A stretch of 64,000 nucleotides of DNA from DASUAS01 sp963819475 (GCA_963819475.1 CAWFWE010000010.1:186001-250000), one strand, 5' to 3'; shown: positions 24,421-37,543, counted from the first letter of the stretch. The notes: generated by a model from the letters alone, not told the origin. Translations and numbers: made by a program.

Positions 24421-25107
24421 TCAGCTCCCGACGCCGTACACGCCGCGCGCCTGGTCGCGGACGAGCGTGCCCCGGTCGAGCTCGATCACGCGACGGCGCA
24501 TGGCGTCGACGATTCGTTGGTCATGGGTGGCCATGACGATGGTGGTGCCCGTCCGGTTGATGCGGTCGAGGATCCGCATGATGCCGACGGTGGTCGCCGG
24601 GTCGAGGTTCCCGGTGGGCTCGTCGGCGAGCACGATCAGGGGACGGTTGACGAACGCGCGGGCGATGGAGACCCGCTGCTGCTCGCCACCCGACAGCTCC
24701 GAGGGGAAACGTCCGGCCTTCTTGGCCAGGCCGACGAGGTCGAGCACCTGCGGCACCTGGGTGCGCACGACGTGCCGGGGCCGACCGATCACCTCCATGG
24801 CGAAGGCGACGTTCTCGTAGACGGTCTTGTTGGGCAGCAGCTTGAAGTCCTGGAAGACGCACCCGATGTTGCGACGGAGCTGCGGGACCTTCCAGTGGCT
24901 CAGCTGCGAGATGTCGCGACCCGCCACCACGATCCGGCCCGACGTCGCCTGCTCCTCGCGGAGGAGGAGGCGCAGGAAGGTGCTCTTCCCCGAGCCCGAG
25001 GGGCCCACGAGGAAGATGAATTCACCCTTTTGGACCTCGGCCGACACCTCGCGCAGCGCGGTGACATCGCCCTTGTAGATCTTGGAGACGTTCTCGAAGC
25101 GAATCAT
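24421..25107 (-). CDS. ftsE: cell division ATP-binding protein FtsE
   Basis: A 228-residue ABC ATPase. It has Walker A GPSGSGKST, the Q-loop in VFQDFKLLPNKTVYENVAF, the signature LSGGEQQR, Walker B LIVLADEP and the H-loop in MATHDQ. These match FtsE closely. With FtsX it forms the division-site complex that controls septal murein hydrolysis. ATG 25107 begins the canonical MIRFENVSKIYKG. A single longer frame joins it to prfB upstream only because prfB has lost its frame. Confidence 0.95.
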   Translation of the reverse strand: MIRFENVSKIYKGDVTALREVSAEVQKGEFIFLVGPSGSGKSTFLRLLLREEQATSGRIVVAGRDISQLSHWKVPQLRRNIGCVFQDFKLLPNKTVYENVAFAMEVIGRPRHVVRTQVPQVLDLVGLAKKAGRFPSELSGGEQQRVSIARAFVNRPLIVLADEPTGNLDPATTVGIMRILDRINRTGTTIVMATHDQRIVDAMRRRVIELDRGTLVRDQARGVYGVGS

Positions 25108-25175
25108 TTCAGGGACGCGAGGGTAGCAGGGGCCAATTGCGGTTTGGTGTCCGGGGTCACGCCGCGGCGCGGCGT

Positions 25176-26277
25176 CTACACGCTCTGGCGGCGCCAGTGG
25201 AGGTACGCCTCGATGAACGCATCGAGGTCGCCGTCGAGGACGGCGTGCACGTTGCCGGTCTCGTGGCGGGTGCGCTCGTCCTTCACCAATTGGTACGGGT
25301 GGAGCGTGTACGTACGGATCTGGTTGCCGAACACGACGTCGCGCTTGTCCCCCGCCAGCGCCTCCAACTCCGCTTCGCGCTCCTGGCGCTGACGCTCGGC
25401 GAGACGCGCGGCGAGGATCTGCATCGCGGCGCGCCTTGTTCTGCGTCTGCGAGCGCTCGTTCTGGCACGACACGACGATCCCGGTGGGGACGTGGGTGAT
25501 GCGCACCGCCGAGTCGGTGACGTTGACGTGCTGGCCACCGGCGCCCGACGAGCGGTAGGTGTCGATGCGCAGGTCGGTGGGGTCGATCTCCGGCACCTCG
25601 GCGTCGTCGAGCGCGGGCACTGCGTCGAACGACGCGAACGCGGTCTGTCGACGCGCGTTCGCGTCGAACGGCGAGATGCGGATGAGGCGGTGCACGCCGC
25701 GCTCGCTCGCGAGCAACCCGAACGCGTAGCGGCCCTTCACCGTGAACGTCGCCGAGCTGAGGCCGGCCTCGGTGCCCGGTGACACCTCGTCGATCTCGGT
25801 CGCGAAGCCGCGTCGCTCGGCCCAACGCAGGTACATGCGCAGCAGCATGTTGGTCCAGTCCTGCGCGTCGGTCCCGCCCGCCCCCGAGTTGACGGTACAG
25901 ATCGCGTCGCGGTCGTCGTGCTCACCGGTGAACAGCGCGCGGAGCTCCAACGTGTCGAGCTGACGACCGAGGTCGCCCATCCCCGCGACGATCTCGCTCT
26001 CGACCGACTCGTCGCTTTCTTCGCGCGCGAGCTCCGCCAACGTCTCGAGGTCCGACACGGTGCTGTCGAGCTGGTCGACCAGCGTCACGTCCTCCTGCAG
26101 CTGCGAGAGCTCGGTGTTGACCTTGCGCGCGCGGTCCTGGTCGTCCCAGAGGTCGGGCTTGCTGACCTCGACCTCGAGCTCCCCGATCCGGCTCCGCGCC
26201 TCGTCGACCCTCAGGTAGGCGCGGGCGCCCTCGACGCGGCGGCGCAATTCGGAGAGGTCGTCGGAAAAATCACGCAT
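25176..26277 (-). CDS. prfB: peptide chain release factor 2 with a one-base frame break
   Basis: About 366 residues when read across two frames. The first frame from ATG 26277 contains the stop-codon-reading tripeptide SPF (RISPFDANAR) and the catalytic GGQ (SGAGGQHVN). After TQNKA near 25425-25440 the family sequence continues in another frame (AAMQILAARLAERQ to YLHWRRQSV) to TAG at 25176. Total length is 3n+1, so one base is extra. RF2 is essential and the break is not at the usual programmed frameshift site near codon 25, so a sequence error is most likely. It follows secA by 21 bases. Confidence 0.92.
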
Positions 26278-26298
26278 GAGGGGGCAGGCGTCGGCGGG

Positions 26299-29040
<2,742 letters not shown>

Positions 29041-29154
29041 GGAGGTAGCCAGTCTACCGGGGTGTCGTCTCGCCCCGGCCCCGGTCGACGGGCCCGTTCC
29101 CCGCTCACCGGGGCGCGCCTGCCGGCCGGAGGCGCGGGCCTACGATCGCCGCCG

Positions 29155-30525
29155 ATGGTCGAGGCGGCACCGGCGCGATCGCCCCGCGTCCGCACCGCCA
29201 CGGTCGGCATGCTGCTCGCGGCGGCGGGCGGCATCGGCCTGTTCGCGTGGTTCCGCATCTGGCAGGCGCGCATAGGCGGGCCGCTGATCTGGCAGGACTC
29301 GCTGCAGTACCGGGCCCTCGGCAACCAGCCGCTGCTCAGCCACCGGATCTGGGCCGGCGCGCGACCGCCCGTCATCCCCCTGCTCTGGAAGCTCGCCGGG
29401 AGCGACACCGCTTTCGTCCTGCTCCAGACCCTGGCGTCGGTCGCGGCGTGGAGCACGCTGGCGGTCGTCGCCGCCCGCCGGGTCCGGCCCTGGTGGGGCC
29501 GGCTCGTCGCCGGCGCCGCGGTGCTCGGCTTCGCGACGACGCGGCCGGTGACGCAGTGGGACCGCTCGGTCCTGTCGGAGAGCCTCTCGCTGACCCTGCT
29601 CGCGCTGCTGTTCGCGGTGGCGATCCTCTGGGGCGCGCGCCCCACCGTCGCCCGGAGCCTGGGCGTGATCGCGGTCGGGCTGCTCTTCGCCGCGACGCGT
29701 GACACCCAGATCTGGGTGATCGCGCTGGTCGCGGTCGCGTTCGGCGCCTACGCCGCGTGGCGCGGGCTGAGGGTCGACGCGACGAGCGCCCGGCCCGCGC
29801 TCGTCGTCGCCGCCGGCCTCGTGGCGGTCGTGGTGCTGACCGGGGCCAGCTCGATGGCCTCACACCGCGACGTGAAGAACGTGCAGAACGCGCTCGCGGT
29901 GCGGGTGTTCCCGTACCCGTCGCGGATCGCCTGGTTCGGAGACCACGGCATGCCGCAGGCGGCGCGACTCACGAGGCTGGCCAAGGCGCAGGCCGTCGAA
30001 CCCGGGCACGCCCCGGTCGTGATCGTCGACCCGGCGGATCCCGCGTTCCGGCCCCTGGCGCGGTGGATGCGCTCGGACGCCGCCCGCACGTACGTGCAGT
30101 GGTTGCTGTTCCACCCGGACACGGTGCTGACGGAACCGCTGGTCCGTCCGGAGCGCACCTTCAACAACGCCGACGGGCGCCTGTCGTCCTACGCCGCCGG
30201 CGACCGCACCGACGCGCCCCTGCTCACCACGATCCTGTACCCGTCCTGGGCGTGGGTGCTCGTCGCGGCCTTCGTCGCGGTCGTGGGTGGGGTGTACTTC
30301 CGCCTCGACCGCCGACCGGACTGGGCCGTGATCGCGCTGCTCGGCGCGCTGGGGCTGGTGCACATGCTGATCGCGTGGCACGGCGACGGCATGGAGGCGA
30401 CCCGCCACGCCAGCGTGGGCAACGTGCAGGTGCGGCTCGGCGTGCTGCTCCTGCTGGTGCTGCTGCTCGACGGCCGCCGGCCGGCGCCCGGGGATCAGCC
30501 GCTGGTCTCGATCAACCCGAGCTGA
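29155..30525 (+). CDS. polytopic membrane protein, GT-C-like, unknown function
   Basis: A 456-residue protein with about 9-11 hydrophobic segments (for example TVGMLLAAAGGIGLFAWFRI, LLALLFAVAILWGA, LGVIAVGLLFAATR, ALVVAAGLVAVVVLTGASS, VLLLLVLLLDGR). The first loop (GPLIWQDSLQYRALGNQPL) and the late extracytoplasmic region resemble GT-C glycosyltransferase-like membrane proteins. I cannot assign a reaction. TACGAT ends 8 bases before ATG 29155. It sits on the plus strand between hpf and secA, two genes usually side by side in actinobacteria, so it looks like an insertion. Confidence 0.75.
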   Translation: MVEAAPARSPRVRTATVGMLLAAAGGIGLFAWFRIWQARIGGPLIWQDSLQYRALGNQPLLSHRIWAGARPPVIPLLWKLAGSDTAFVLLQTLASVAAWSTLAVVAARRVRPWWGRLVAGAAVLGFATTRPVTQWDRSVLSESLSLTLLALLFAVAILWGARPTVARSLGVIAVGLLFAATRDTQIWVIALVAVAFGAYAAWRGLRVDATSARPALVVAAGLVAVVVLTGASSMASHRDVKNVQNALAVRVFPYPSRIAWFGDHGMPQAARLTRLAKAQAVEPGHAPVVIVDPADPAFRPLARWMRSDAARTYVQWLLFHPDTVLTEPLVRPERTFNNADGRLSSYAAGDRTDAPLLTTILYPSWAWVLVAAFVAVVGGVYFRLDRRPDWAVIALLGALGLVHMLIAWHGDGMEATRHASVGNVQVRLGVLLLLVLLLDGRRPAPGDQPLVSINPS

Positions 30526-31073
30526 CCGTCGCGCCGGCGGTAGAGCACCGCGGCGTTGCCGGTCTCGGTGTTGGTGAAGAGGAAGAAGTCGTGCCCGAGC
30601 AGCTCCATCTGCAACGCGGCCTCCTCCGGGTCCATCGGCTTCGCCGCGAACTGCTTGGTCTTCACGATGCGCGCGCCACCGTCGGCATCCTCGTCGTCGT
30701 CCTCCAGGCCGAGCGCGCGCGCGCCGTCACCGTTGACGCCGACGTCCGACGACGCGCGCCGCCGAGGGTGTGAGCGGCTCACACGCTTCTCCTTGATGCG
30801 CGCGACCTGGTAGCCGACCTTGTCGACCGCGAGGTCGAGCGCCGCCTCCGGTTCGGACGAGCACGCGTGCGCCTTCACGAAGTGCTTCTTGAGGTGCACG
30901 GTGATCTCACAGAGCTGGGACTCCGAGAGGCGCTTGTGCTGCTGCTCGGCGAAGTCGACCTCGACCCGCCCGGCGTCGTGGGTGAACTTCGCGATGCGGG
31001 CCACCTTCTCCCGCGCCGTCGCCTCGAGGCGAGCCGACACCGAGCAGTTCTTGCCTCGGACCACGATGTCCAT
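30495..31073 (-). CDS. hpf: long-form ribosome hibernation promoting factor
   Basis: A 192-residue long HPF/RaiA. The N-terminal domain (MDIVVRGKNCSVSARLEATAREKVARI, then LCEITVHLKKHFVKA) binds the 30S decoding region. A linker of about 40 acidic or polar residues leads to the C-terminal dimerisation domain (KQFAAKPMDPEEAALQMELLGHDFFLFTN), which makes 100S ribosomes. GGAGG lies 5 bases before ATG 31073. It follows comF, as in other actinobacteria, and its end overlaps the convergent membrane gene by 31 bases. Confidence 0.93.
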   Translation of the reverse strand: MDIVVRGKNCSVSARLEATAREKVARIAKFTHDAGRVEVDFAEQQHKRLSESQLCEITVHLKKHFVKAHACSSEPEAALDLAVDKVGYQVARIKEKRVSRSHPRRRASSDVGVNGDGARALGLEDDDEDADGGARIVKTKQFAAKPMDPEEAALQMELLGHDFFLFTNTETGNAAVLYRRRDGQLGLIETSG

Positions 31074-31114
31074 CTGCACCTCCCGGGAAGCGCGCACGAG
31101 GACGCGATCGAAGT

Positions 31115-31726
31115 CTACGGTGACGACGGAGGTGGCGTTCGGGCCGCGGTGAGCGCGACCACGACACGCGCATCGGCCGCGCGCAGCGCCGCGGCCGCCG
31201 CCGCGAGCGTGGCGCCGGTGGTGGCGACGTCGTCGACCACGACGACGCGTGCGGGCACGGCCCGGCGCGCGACGAACCGCGGGCCCCGGCGGCGGGCGTC
31301 GCCGGTGAGCCCGGTCTGCGCCGGGCCGGGGAGCCGGTCGAGGAGGCCCACGCAGCGGGCACCCACACGGCGGGAGACCGCCCGGGCGAGCAGCTCGGCG
31401 GGGTCGAAGCCCCGGTGCCGGCGACGGTCCCGACCGGTGGGCGCCCAGGTGACGACCTCGGGCAGCGAGCCGCGCGCCGCCGACGGCACCGCCCCGACGA
31501 TGGCCCCGGCGAGCCACGGCACGACCGCGCGCACGTTGCGGTACTTGACCCGGGCCACCAGCTCCCGGGCGGCGCCCTCGTAGGCGAAGGCGGCCCACCA
31601 GGCGTCGATCCCCGCCGGCGGCGGGGCCGGGACCGGTGCCCGGAGCCGCTCGCGGCACCGTGTGCACAGAGGCGCGCCCGGTGCCCCGCAGCCGGGGCAC
31701 GCCAGCGGGAACAGGGCGTCGAGCAC
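31115..31726 (-). CDS. comF: ComF family phosphoribosyltransferase-like protein
   Basis: A 203-residue ComF-like protein. An N-terminal zinc-finger pattern CPGCGAPGAPLCTRC is followed by a phosphoribosyltransferase domain with VVVVDDVATTGATLAAA near the end. ComF proteins are linked to DNA uptake or nucleic-acid repair, but the role in actinobacteria is unclear. I chose GTG 31726 because a promoter-like TTGACC-N17-TGTCGT lies shortly upstream (about 31775-31747); in-frame codons further upstream would precede that promoter. hpf follows 41 bases later. Confidence 0.85.
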   Translation of the reverse strand: MLDALFPLACPGCGAPGAPLCTRCRERLRAPVPAPPPAGIDAWWAAFAYEGAARELVARVKYRNVRAVVPWLAGAIVGAVPSAARGSLPEVVTWAPTGRDRRRHRGFDPAELLARAVSRRVGARCVGLLDRLPGPAQTGLTGDARRRGPRFVARRAVPARVVVVDDVATTGATLAAAAAALRAADARVVVALTAARTPPPSSP

Positions 31727-31859
31727 CCGGCGACGGTACGGCCGGGGTACGACAGTTTTTGCGTTCCGTTGGGTCAAGGAATCCGGCGACCGGACCGATG
31801 GCAACGTGACGGATGGCACGTGCGGGGCCACGGGTACGACGACGAGAGGGATGACCCCC

Positions 31860-32003
31860 ATGAGTGTCTTCTTGAGCTGGGCACGGTCGACCGTCGCCAA
31901 CCTCGACCGTGCCCTCGGCCGCACCGACCAGTGGTTCGACCGCATCCTGGTGGGGGTGCTGATCCTCCTCGTGATCGCGGTCGCCGTCCTGTTCTCCCAG
32001 TAA
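31860..32003 (+). CDS. small single-pass membrane protein
   Basis: A 47-codon frame encodes a soluble N-terminus with basic and aromatic residues (SWARSTVANLDRALGRTDQWF) and one strong C-terminal membrane helix (ILVGVLILLVIAVAVLF). A purine-rich AGAGGGAT lies about 9 bases before ATG 31860. I do not recognise it. It lies in the gap between comF and ahcY, which otherwise has no product. Its tail-anchored shape argues for a real small protein, but coding is not certain. Confidence 0.45.
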   Translation: MSVFLSWARSTVANLDRALGRTDQWFDRILVGVLILLVIAVAVLFSQ

Positions 32004-32009
32004 CCGCGG

Positions 32010-33467
<1,458 letters not shown>

Positions 33468-33560
33468 GGATCAGACTCCTTCATCAGGGTGTACGTGATG
33501 TCAGAGTCGGCCCGGATCACCGGATGACAGCCTGCGAGGCCCGACCAGCACCCGAGAATA
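33468..33560 (-). promoter_or_regulatory. candidate structured 5' leader (riboswitch-like) of ahcY
   Basis: A -10 TATATT (about 33560-33555 with the base upstream) would start RNA near the GGGTG at 33553-33549. Proposed helices are GGGTG with CACCC (33491-33487); GGTCGG (33546-33541) with CCGACT (33510-33505); hairpin GCCT/AGGC (33540-33530); and hairpin CCGG/CCGG (33523-33512). TGTCA (33529-33525) can pair with TGACA (33503-33499) as a pseudoknot. GACTCT (33508-33503) can instead pair with GGAGTC (33479-33474) and hide the Shine-Dalgarno. All pairing was found by eye. Confidence 0.5.
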
Positions 33561-33601
33561 TAGCCGAGCGAACCGGCGCGGGGTCGTGACAAGCTCCGGT
33601 G

Positions 33602-34813
33602 ATGGGTCTCGAGCTCCGCACCGTGCGCGACGAGGAGATGGGCGGTTTCCTCCGGGCGGTGAGCACCGGGTTCGGGATGGTGTCGCCCAGCGAGGACGAC
33701 GAGTACGCGGTGCACCTGCTCCCGGCGGAGCGCTGCCTGGCCGTCCACGACGACGAGGCCGTGGTCGCCACGGCCGGGGCCTTCCCGTTCCGGCTCACCG
33801 TGCCGGGCGGAGCCCGGGTCGGCGTCGCCGCGGTCACCGTCGTGACCGTCCAGCCGACGCACCGGCGGCAAGGCCTCCTGCGGCAGATGATGGACGAGCA
33901 GCTCGACGATGTCGCGCGGCGGGGTGAGCCGCTCGCCGTGCTCACTGCCTCCGAGGCATCGATCTACGAACGCTTCGGCTACGGCATCGCCACGTTCACG
34001 ACCCGTTGGGAGCTGGCGTCGGAGTACGCCGACACCGGCGCGTCCGCCGACGGTTCGGTGCGCCTCGTGGAGGGTGACGCGGCCTGCGAGGCGGCCCGCA
34101 CGGTGTACGACGACGCCGCCGCGACGCGCACCGGCGAGATCGAGCGGCCGCCGGAGTGGTGGTCGCCCATCTTCAACCGCGGGAAGCGGGGCGTGCGGTT
34201 CTTCACCGCGGTGCACACGAGCCACGACGGTCGTCCGGACGCGTTCGCGCGGTACGCCGTGGACCAGTGCTGGCCCGACGGCGTCCCGGAGATGACGCTG
34301 CGCGTGATCGAGCTGCAGGCCGCCGACGCGGATGCCGAGGCCGCGCTGTGGAACTACCTCTTCGGCATCGACCTCGTCGGCACCGTTCAGGCGGTCGACC
34401 GGCCCGTCGACGACCCGCTGCGCTGGCGCCTCGCCGATCCCCGCCGGCTCCGCGTCCGCGAGGTGCGCGATCACCTGTGGGTGCGCATCGTCGACGTCGC
34501 CGACGCATTCGCCGCCCGCACCTACGGGACGGAGGACGGCCTGGTGATCGAGCTCGTCGACGGGTTCCGCCCCGCGAACAGCGGCCGGTGGCGTATCGAC
34601 GGTGGACCCGACGGCGCCGCGTGCGCGCCCACCAGCATCGAAGCCGACCTCACCCTCTCCGCGCCCGAGCTCGGTGCCTTGTACCTCGGCGGCGTCGCCC
34701 CGTCGACGCTCGCCGCGGCGGGACGGATCACGGCGCGGTCGGACGGCGCGTTGCGCCGGGCCGACCGCTTCTTCGTGGCGCACCCGTCACCCTGGTGCAC
34801 CACCCACTTCTGA
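33602..34813 (+). CDS. Eis-like GNAT N-acetyltransferase
   Basis: A 403-residue protein with the tripartite layout of the Eis family. An N-terminal GNAT domain (residues 1 to about 130) has the acetyl-CoA loop VQPTHRRQGLLRQM. A second GNAT-like domain follows, then a C-terminal sterol-carrier-like domain ending in WCTTHF, where Eis enzymes use the terminal carboxylate as a base. Eis proteins acetylate amines, including aminoglycosides in mycobacteria; the substrate here is unknown. ATG 33602 is preferred to the GTG three bases earlier. It diverges from ahcY. Confidence 0.88.
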   Translation: MGLELRTVRDEEMGGFLRAVSTGFGMVSPSEDDEYAVHLLPAERCLAVHDDEAVVATAGAFPFRLTVPGGARVGVAAVTVVTVQPTHRRQGLLRQMMDEQLDDVARRGEPLAVLTASEASIYERFGYGIATFTTRWELASEYADTGASADGSVRLVEGDAACEAARTVYDDAAATRTGEIERPPEWWSPIFNRGKRGVRFFTAVHTSHDGRPDAFARYAVDQCWPDGVPEMTLRVIELQAADADAEAALWNYLFGIDLVGTVQAVDRPVDDPLRWRLADPRRLRVREVRDHLWVRIVDVADAFAARTYGTEDGLVIELVDGFRPANSGRWRIDGGPDGAACAPTSIEADLTLSAPELGALYLGGVAPSTLAAAGRITARSDGALRRADRFFVAHPSPWCTTHF

Positions 34814-34844
34814 GCGGCGCCGCGACCGCTGAAGATCTGCGTTT

Positions 34845-34865
34845 TTGTTCGCATACGGCGAACAA
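34845..34865. terminator. hairpin between convergent genes, likely bidirectional terminator
   Basis: TTGTTCGC (34845-34852), loop ATACG and GCGAACAA (34858-34865) form a perfect 8-bp stem in the 73-base gap between the converging GNAT and SIS genes. A short T run on one side is consistent with termination, though no long U-tract follows. Confidence 0.5.
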
Positions 34866-34886
34866 CGCGCACGATTGGAGGGTCGG

Positions 34887-35927
34887 TCAGCGGATCGCGG
34901 CCTTGAGCTGCATGATGGCGTCGATGGGGCCGGGGTCGACGTCGTTGTCGAGCGCGAGGTAGTAGCTCGTCCAGTCGCCGATGGTGATCAGGTCGAGCAG
35001 CTGGGCCAGGCGCCCCTCCCCCTCGGCGTCGACGGTGAGCACCTGGCTCAGCGCCTCGTCGATCAGCTCGCGCGTCGCCACCGCCCGCTGCTCGAGGCGC
35101 GGGTGCTCGAGGCCGTGGCGGAGCTCGATGAGCGAGAACACCTGCCGGGTGACGTCGCCGTGCTGGCCCCAGCCGCACACCTCGTTGTGGTCGAGCTCGG
35201 GGTACTCGTTCCAGAAGGCGGGCGCCTTGGCGTTCTCGTTCACCGACTGCTTCCAGCGCAGCGCGGCGACGCCGCCGAGGCCGCCGCTGCCGTAGACGAT
35301 CGGAATGGTGCGCCCGATCTTGCGCGCCAGCTCGCGCGCGGGGTTGCGCGCCGCGTCGGCGTTCGGCTTGCACTGGTCGCGCCGGCGGGCGAGCTGCTGC
35401 TGCGCGCGCAGAAGGCCGGCGTGCGCCTCCGGGAGCATGCCCATGCGGAACAGCACGACGAAGAGCGGGGCGACGAGGGCACCGAGCGCGAGGCGCGGCA
35501 TCACGATCCCGTCGGCGCAGCGCACGTGGAGCGACCCGGACTGCTCGGCGAGCTCGGCGAGCTCACCGCCGCTCGAGATGGTCACGAGCCGAGCGCCGGC
35601 GGCGAGCACCCCGCGCGCCATCTCGAGCGTCTCCTCGGTGTTCCCGGAGTGCGAGAGCGCGAACGCCAGGGTCCGCGAACCGACGAACGCCGGCGTGCGG
35701 TAGTGCTTCAGCACGGTGACCGGGACCGGGAGCGTCGCGGTGCCCACGGCCTGCAGCACGTTGCCGGCGATGCCGGAACCCCCCATGCCGAGGGTGACGA
35801 TGTGGTCGAAGTCGTGGGCGTCGGGCAGCGACGCCGCCGGCACCTTGCCCGCGGCCTCGTGGGCGGCGGCGAGCTGCTCCGGCATCGAGCAGAGTGCCTC
35901 GCCGAAGCCGAGGGAGTCGGTCGCCAC
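34887..35927 (-). CDS. SIS domain phosphoglucose/phosphomannose isomerase-like protein
   Basis: A 346-residue protein of the bifunctional phosphoglucose/phosphomannose isomerase family with two SIS domains. It has VTLGMGGSGIAGNVL, ALSHSGNTEETLEMA (sugar-phosphate loop), GSGGLGGVAALRWKQSVNENAKAPAF, and the catalytic-type Glu/His in ELDHNEVCGW. It interconverts hexose 6-phosphates or a close analogue. GTG 35927 starts 8 bases after the Trm112-like gene, and manB lies just upstream of that, so the three form an operon for mannose/glucose phosphate supply. The pairing recalls Rv3256c-manB of mycobacteria. Confidence 0.85.
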   Translation of the reverse strand: MATDSLGFGEALCSMPEQLAAAHEAAGKVPAASLPDAHDFDHIVTLGMGGSGIAGNVLQAVGTATLPVPVTVLKHYRTPAFVGSRTLAFALSHSGNTEETLEMARGVLAAGARLVTISSGGELAELAEQSGSLHVRCADGIVMPRLALGALVAPLFVVLFRMGMLPEAHAGLLRAQQQLARRRDQCKPNADAARNPARELARKIGRTIPIVYGSGGLGGVAALRWKQSVNENAKAPAFWNEYPELDHNEVCGWGQHGDVTRQVFSLIELRHGLEHPRLEQRAVATRELIDEALSQVLTVDAEGEGRLAQLLDLITIGDWTSYYLALDNDVDPGPIDAIMQLKAAIR

Positions 35928-35935
35928 GGGCCGCG

Positions 35936-36172
35936 CTACGCCGCGAAGGTGGGCTGGATGCCGTCCGCCGCGGCCTTGGCGTCGAGGCGGGCGGCTTCGG
36001 CGTCGTCGACGGTCTCCGCCTCGTCGATCAGCATGATCGGGATGTCGTCCCGCACCGCGTACCGCCGCTTCAGGCGCGGGTTGTAGAGCGACGACTCGTC
36101 CTCGAAGTACAGCAGCGGGCCCTTGTCCTCCGGGCATGCGAGGATCTCGAGCAGCTTGGGGTCCAACGCCAT
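35936..36172 (-). CDS. Trm112-like small protein
   Basis: A 78-residue protein of the Trm112/YcaR family: LLEILACPEDKGPLLYFEDESSLYNPRLKRRYAVRDDIPIML. Eukaryotic and archaeal Trm112 activates methyltransferases; the bacterial role is poorly known. Only one Cys of the usual zinc motif is left (ACPEDKG), so zinc binding may be lost. It lies between manB and the SIS isomerase with short gaps and is probably cotranscribed. Confidence 0.85.
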   Translation of the reverse strand: MALDPKLLEILACPEDKGPLLYFEDESSLYNPRLKRRYAVRDDIPIMLIDEAETVDDAEAARLDAKAAADGIQPTFAA

Positions 36173-36196
36173 CGGGGCTCCTGAGGTTCGGGGGGG

Positions 36197-37543
36197 CTAG
36201 TCGCCGCGGACGAGCGTGAGCACCTCGCGGGTGTGCTCGTCGCACGCGGCGCGGTCGCGCGCCTCGAGGTTGAGGCGGAGCAGCGGTTCGGTGTTGCTCG
36301 GACGCAGGTTGAACCACCAGTCGCCGAGGTCGACGGTGAGGCCGTCGAGGCGATCCTGGTCGGCGTCCGCGTACACGGCCGCGACCCGCTCGATCACCGC
36401 GGGCGGGTCGGAGACGCGCGTGTTGATCTCACCCGACATGGCGTAGCGCTCGAACGGGCCGCGCAGCTCGGAGAGCGGGCGGTCGGACTTCGACAGCTGC
36501 TCGAGCACGAGCAGGGCGGCGATGATGCCGGAGTCGGCGCGGTAGTTGTCGCGGAAGTAGTAGTGCGCGGAGTGCTCCCCGCCGAAGATGGCGCCGGTCT
36601 CCGCCATGACCTGCTTGATGAACGAGTGGCCGACCCGGGTGCGGATCGGCGTGCCACCGTGCTCGAGCACGATCTCGGGGACGGCCTTCGAGCAGATCAG
36701 GTTGTGCACGATCTTCTCGCCCGGGTGCTGGTCGAGGATCGACGCCGCCAGCATCGCGGTGGTGGTGGAGCCCGACATCGGCTGCGACTGGTCGTCGACG
36801 AGGACGACGCGGTCGGCGTCACCGTCGAAGGCGAGCCCGACCGCGGCCTGCGTGTCGAGGACCGCGCGCTGGAGATCCTTCAGGTTCTCGACCGCGGTGG
36901 GGTCGGCGGGATGGTTCGGGAACGTCCCGTCGAGCTCGCCGTAGAGGAGGGTCAGCTCGAACGGCAGGCCGGCGAACACGGCGGCGACGATGAGGCCGCC
37001 GACGCCGTTGGCCGTGTCGGCCACCACCCGCAGGGGCCGGAGCGCGTCGAGATCGACGAAGGAGTGGACGTGGGCGACGAAGGCGGGCAGGAGATCGCGC
37101 GCCTCCGCCCGACCCGGGTCCTCGGCCCGCTCGAGCAGCCCCCCGGCGACCATGGCCTTGATCTCGGCCAGGCCGGTGTCCTGACCGATCGGCAACGCCC
37201 CCGCCCGGCACAGCTTCACGCCGTTGTACTCGGCCGGGTTGTGGCTGGCGGTGAACATCGCGGCCGGCGCCTCGAGCGTGCCGGCGGCGAAGTAGCACAG
37301 GTCGGTGGACGCCAACCCCAGGTCGACGACGTCGGCCCCGGCGGTCAGCGCGCCCTCGGTGAAGGCGGCCACCAGCGGCTCGGAGGACGGGCGCGCGTCC
37401 CGGCCCACGAGCACGCGCGCCGAGCCGGTGAACGCCACGAAGGCGTTGCCGATGCGGCGGGCGACCGATTCGTCGAGCTCGTCGGGATAGATCCCGCGAA
37501 CGTCATAGGCCTTGAAGATGTCGTCGAGCGAAGAGTCGGGCAC
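36197..37543 (-). CDS. manB: phosphomannomutase/phosphoglucomutase
   Basis: A 448-residue alpha-D-phosphohexomutase. The domains appear in order: an N-terminal FKAYDVRGIYPDELDE, the catalytic phosphoserine loop TASHNPAEYNGVK, the metal-binding DGDADRVVLVD, the sugar-binding GGEHSAHYYFRDNYRADSG, and the C-terminal RPSNTEPLLRLN. It interconverts mannose 6- and 1-phosphate (and glucose forms) for nucleotide-sugar synthesis, which fits the many glycan genes in this window. GTG 37543 is the start. It is followed by the Trm112-like and SIS genes. Confidence 0.92.
   Translation of the reverse strand: MPDSSLDDIFKAYDVRGIYPDELDESVARRIGNAFVAFTGSARVLVGRDARPSSEPLVAAFTEGALTAGADVVDLGLASTDLCYFAAGTLEAPAAMFTASHNPAEYNGVKLCRAGALPIGQDTGLAEIKAMVAGGLLERAEDPGRAEARDLLPAFVAHVHSFVDLDALRPLRVVADTANGVGGLIVAAVFAGLPFELTLLYGELDGTFPNHPADPTAVENLKDLQRAVLDTQAAVGLAFDGDADRVVLVDDQSQPMSGSTTTAMLAASILDQHPGEKIVHNLICSKAVPEIVLEHGGTPIRTRVGHSFIKQVMAETGAIFGGEHSAHYYFRDNYRADSGIIAALLVLEQLSKSDRPLSELRGPFERYAMSGEINTRVSDPPAVIERVAAVYADADQDRLDGLTVDLGDWWFNLRPSNTEPLLRLNLEARDRAACDEHTREVLTLVRGD

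Noticed and set aside
24421..26277. Apparent RF2-FtsE fusion protein
   Set aside because: The join exists only because prfB changes frame near 25430; the true prfB end lies at 25176 and ftsE has its own start at 25107.
29041..29060. Small GGTAG/CTACC hairpin directly before the secA ATG
   Set aside because: The stem is only 5 bp with no support from conservation; SecA-type regulation cannot be claimed from it.
33468..33560. Known SAH or SAM-IV riboswitch upstream of ahcY
   Set aside because: The conserved core sequences I remember for those classes are absent, so I report only a candidate structured leader.
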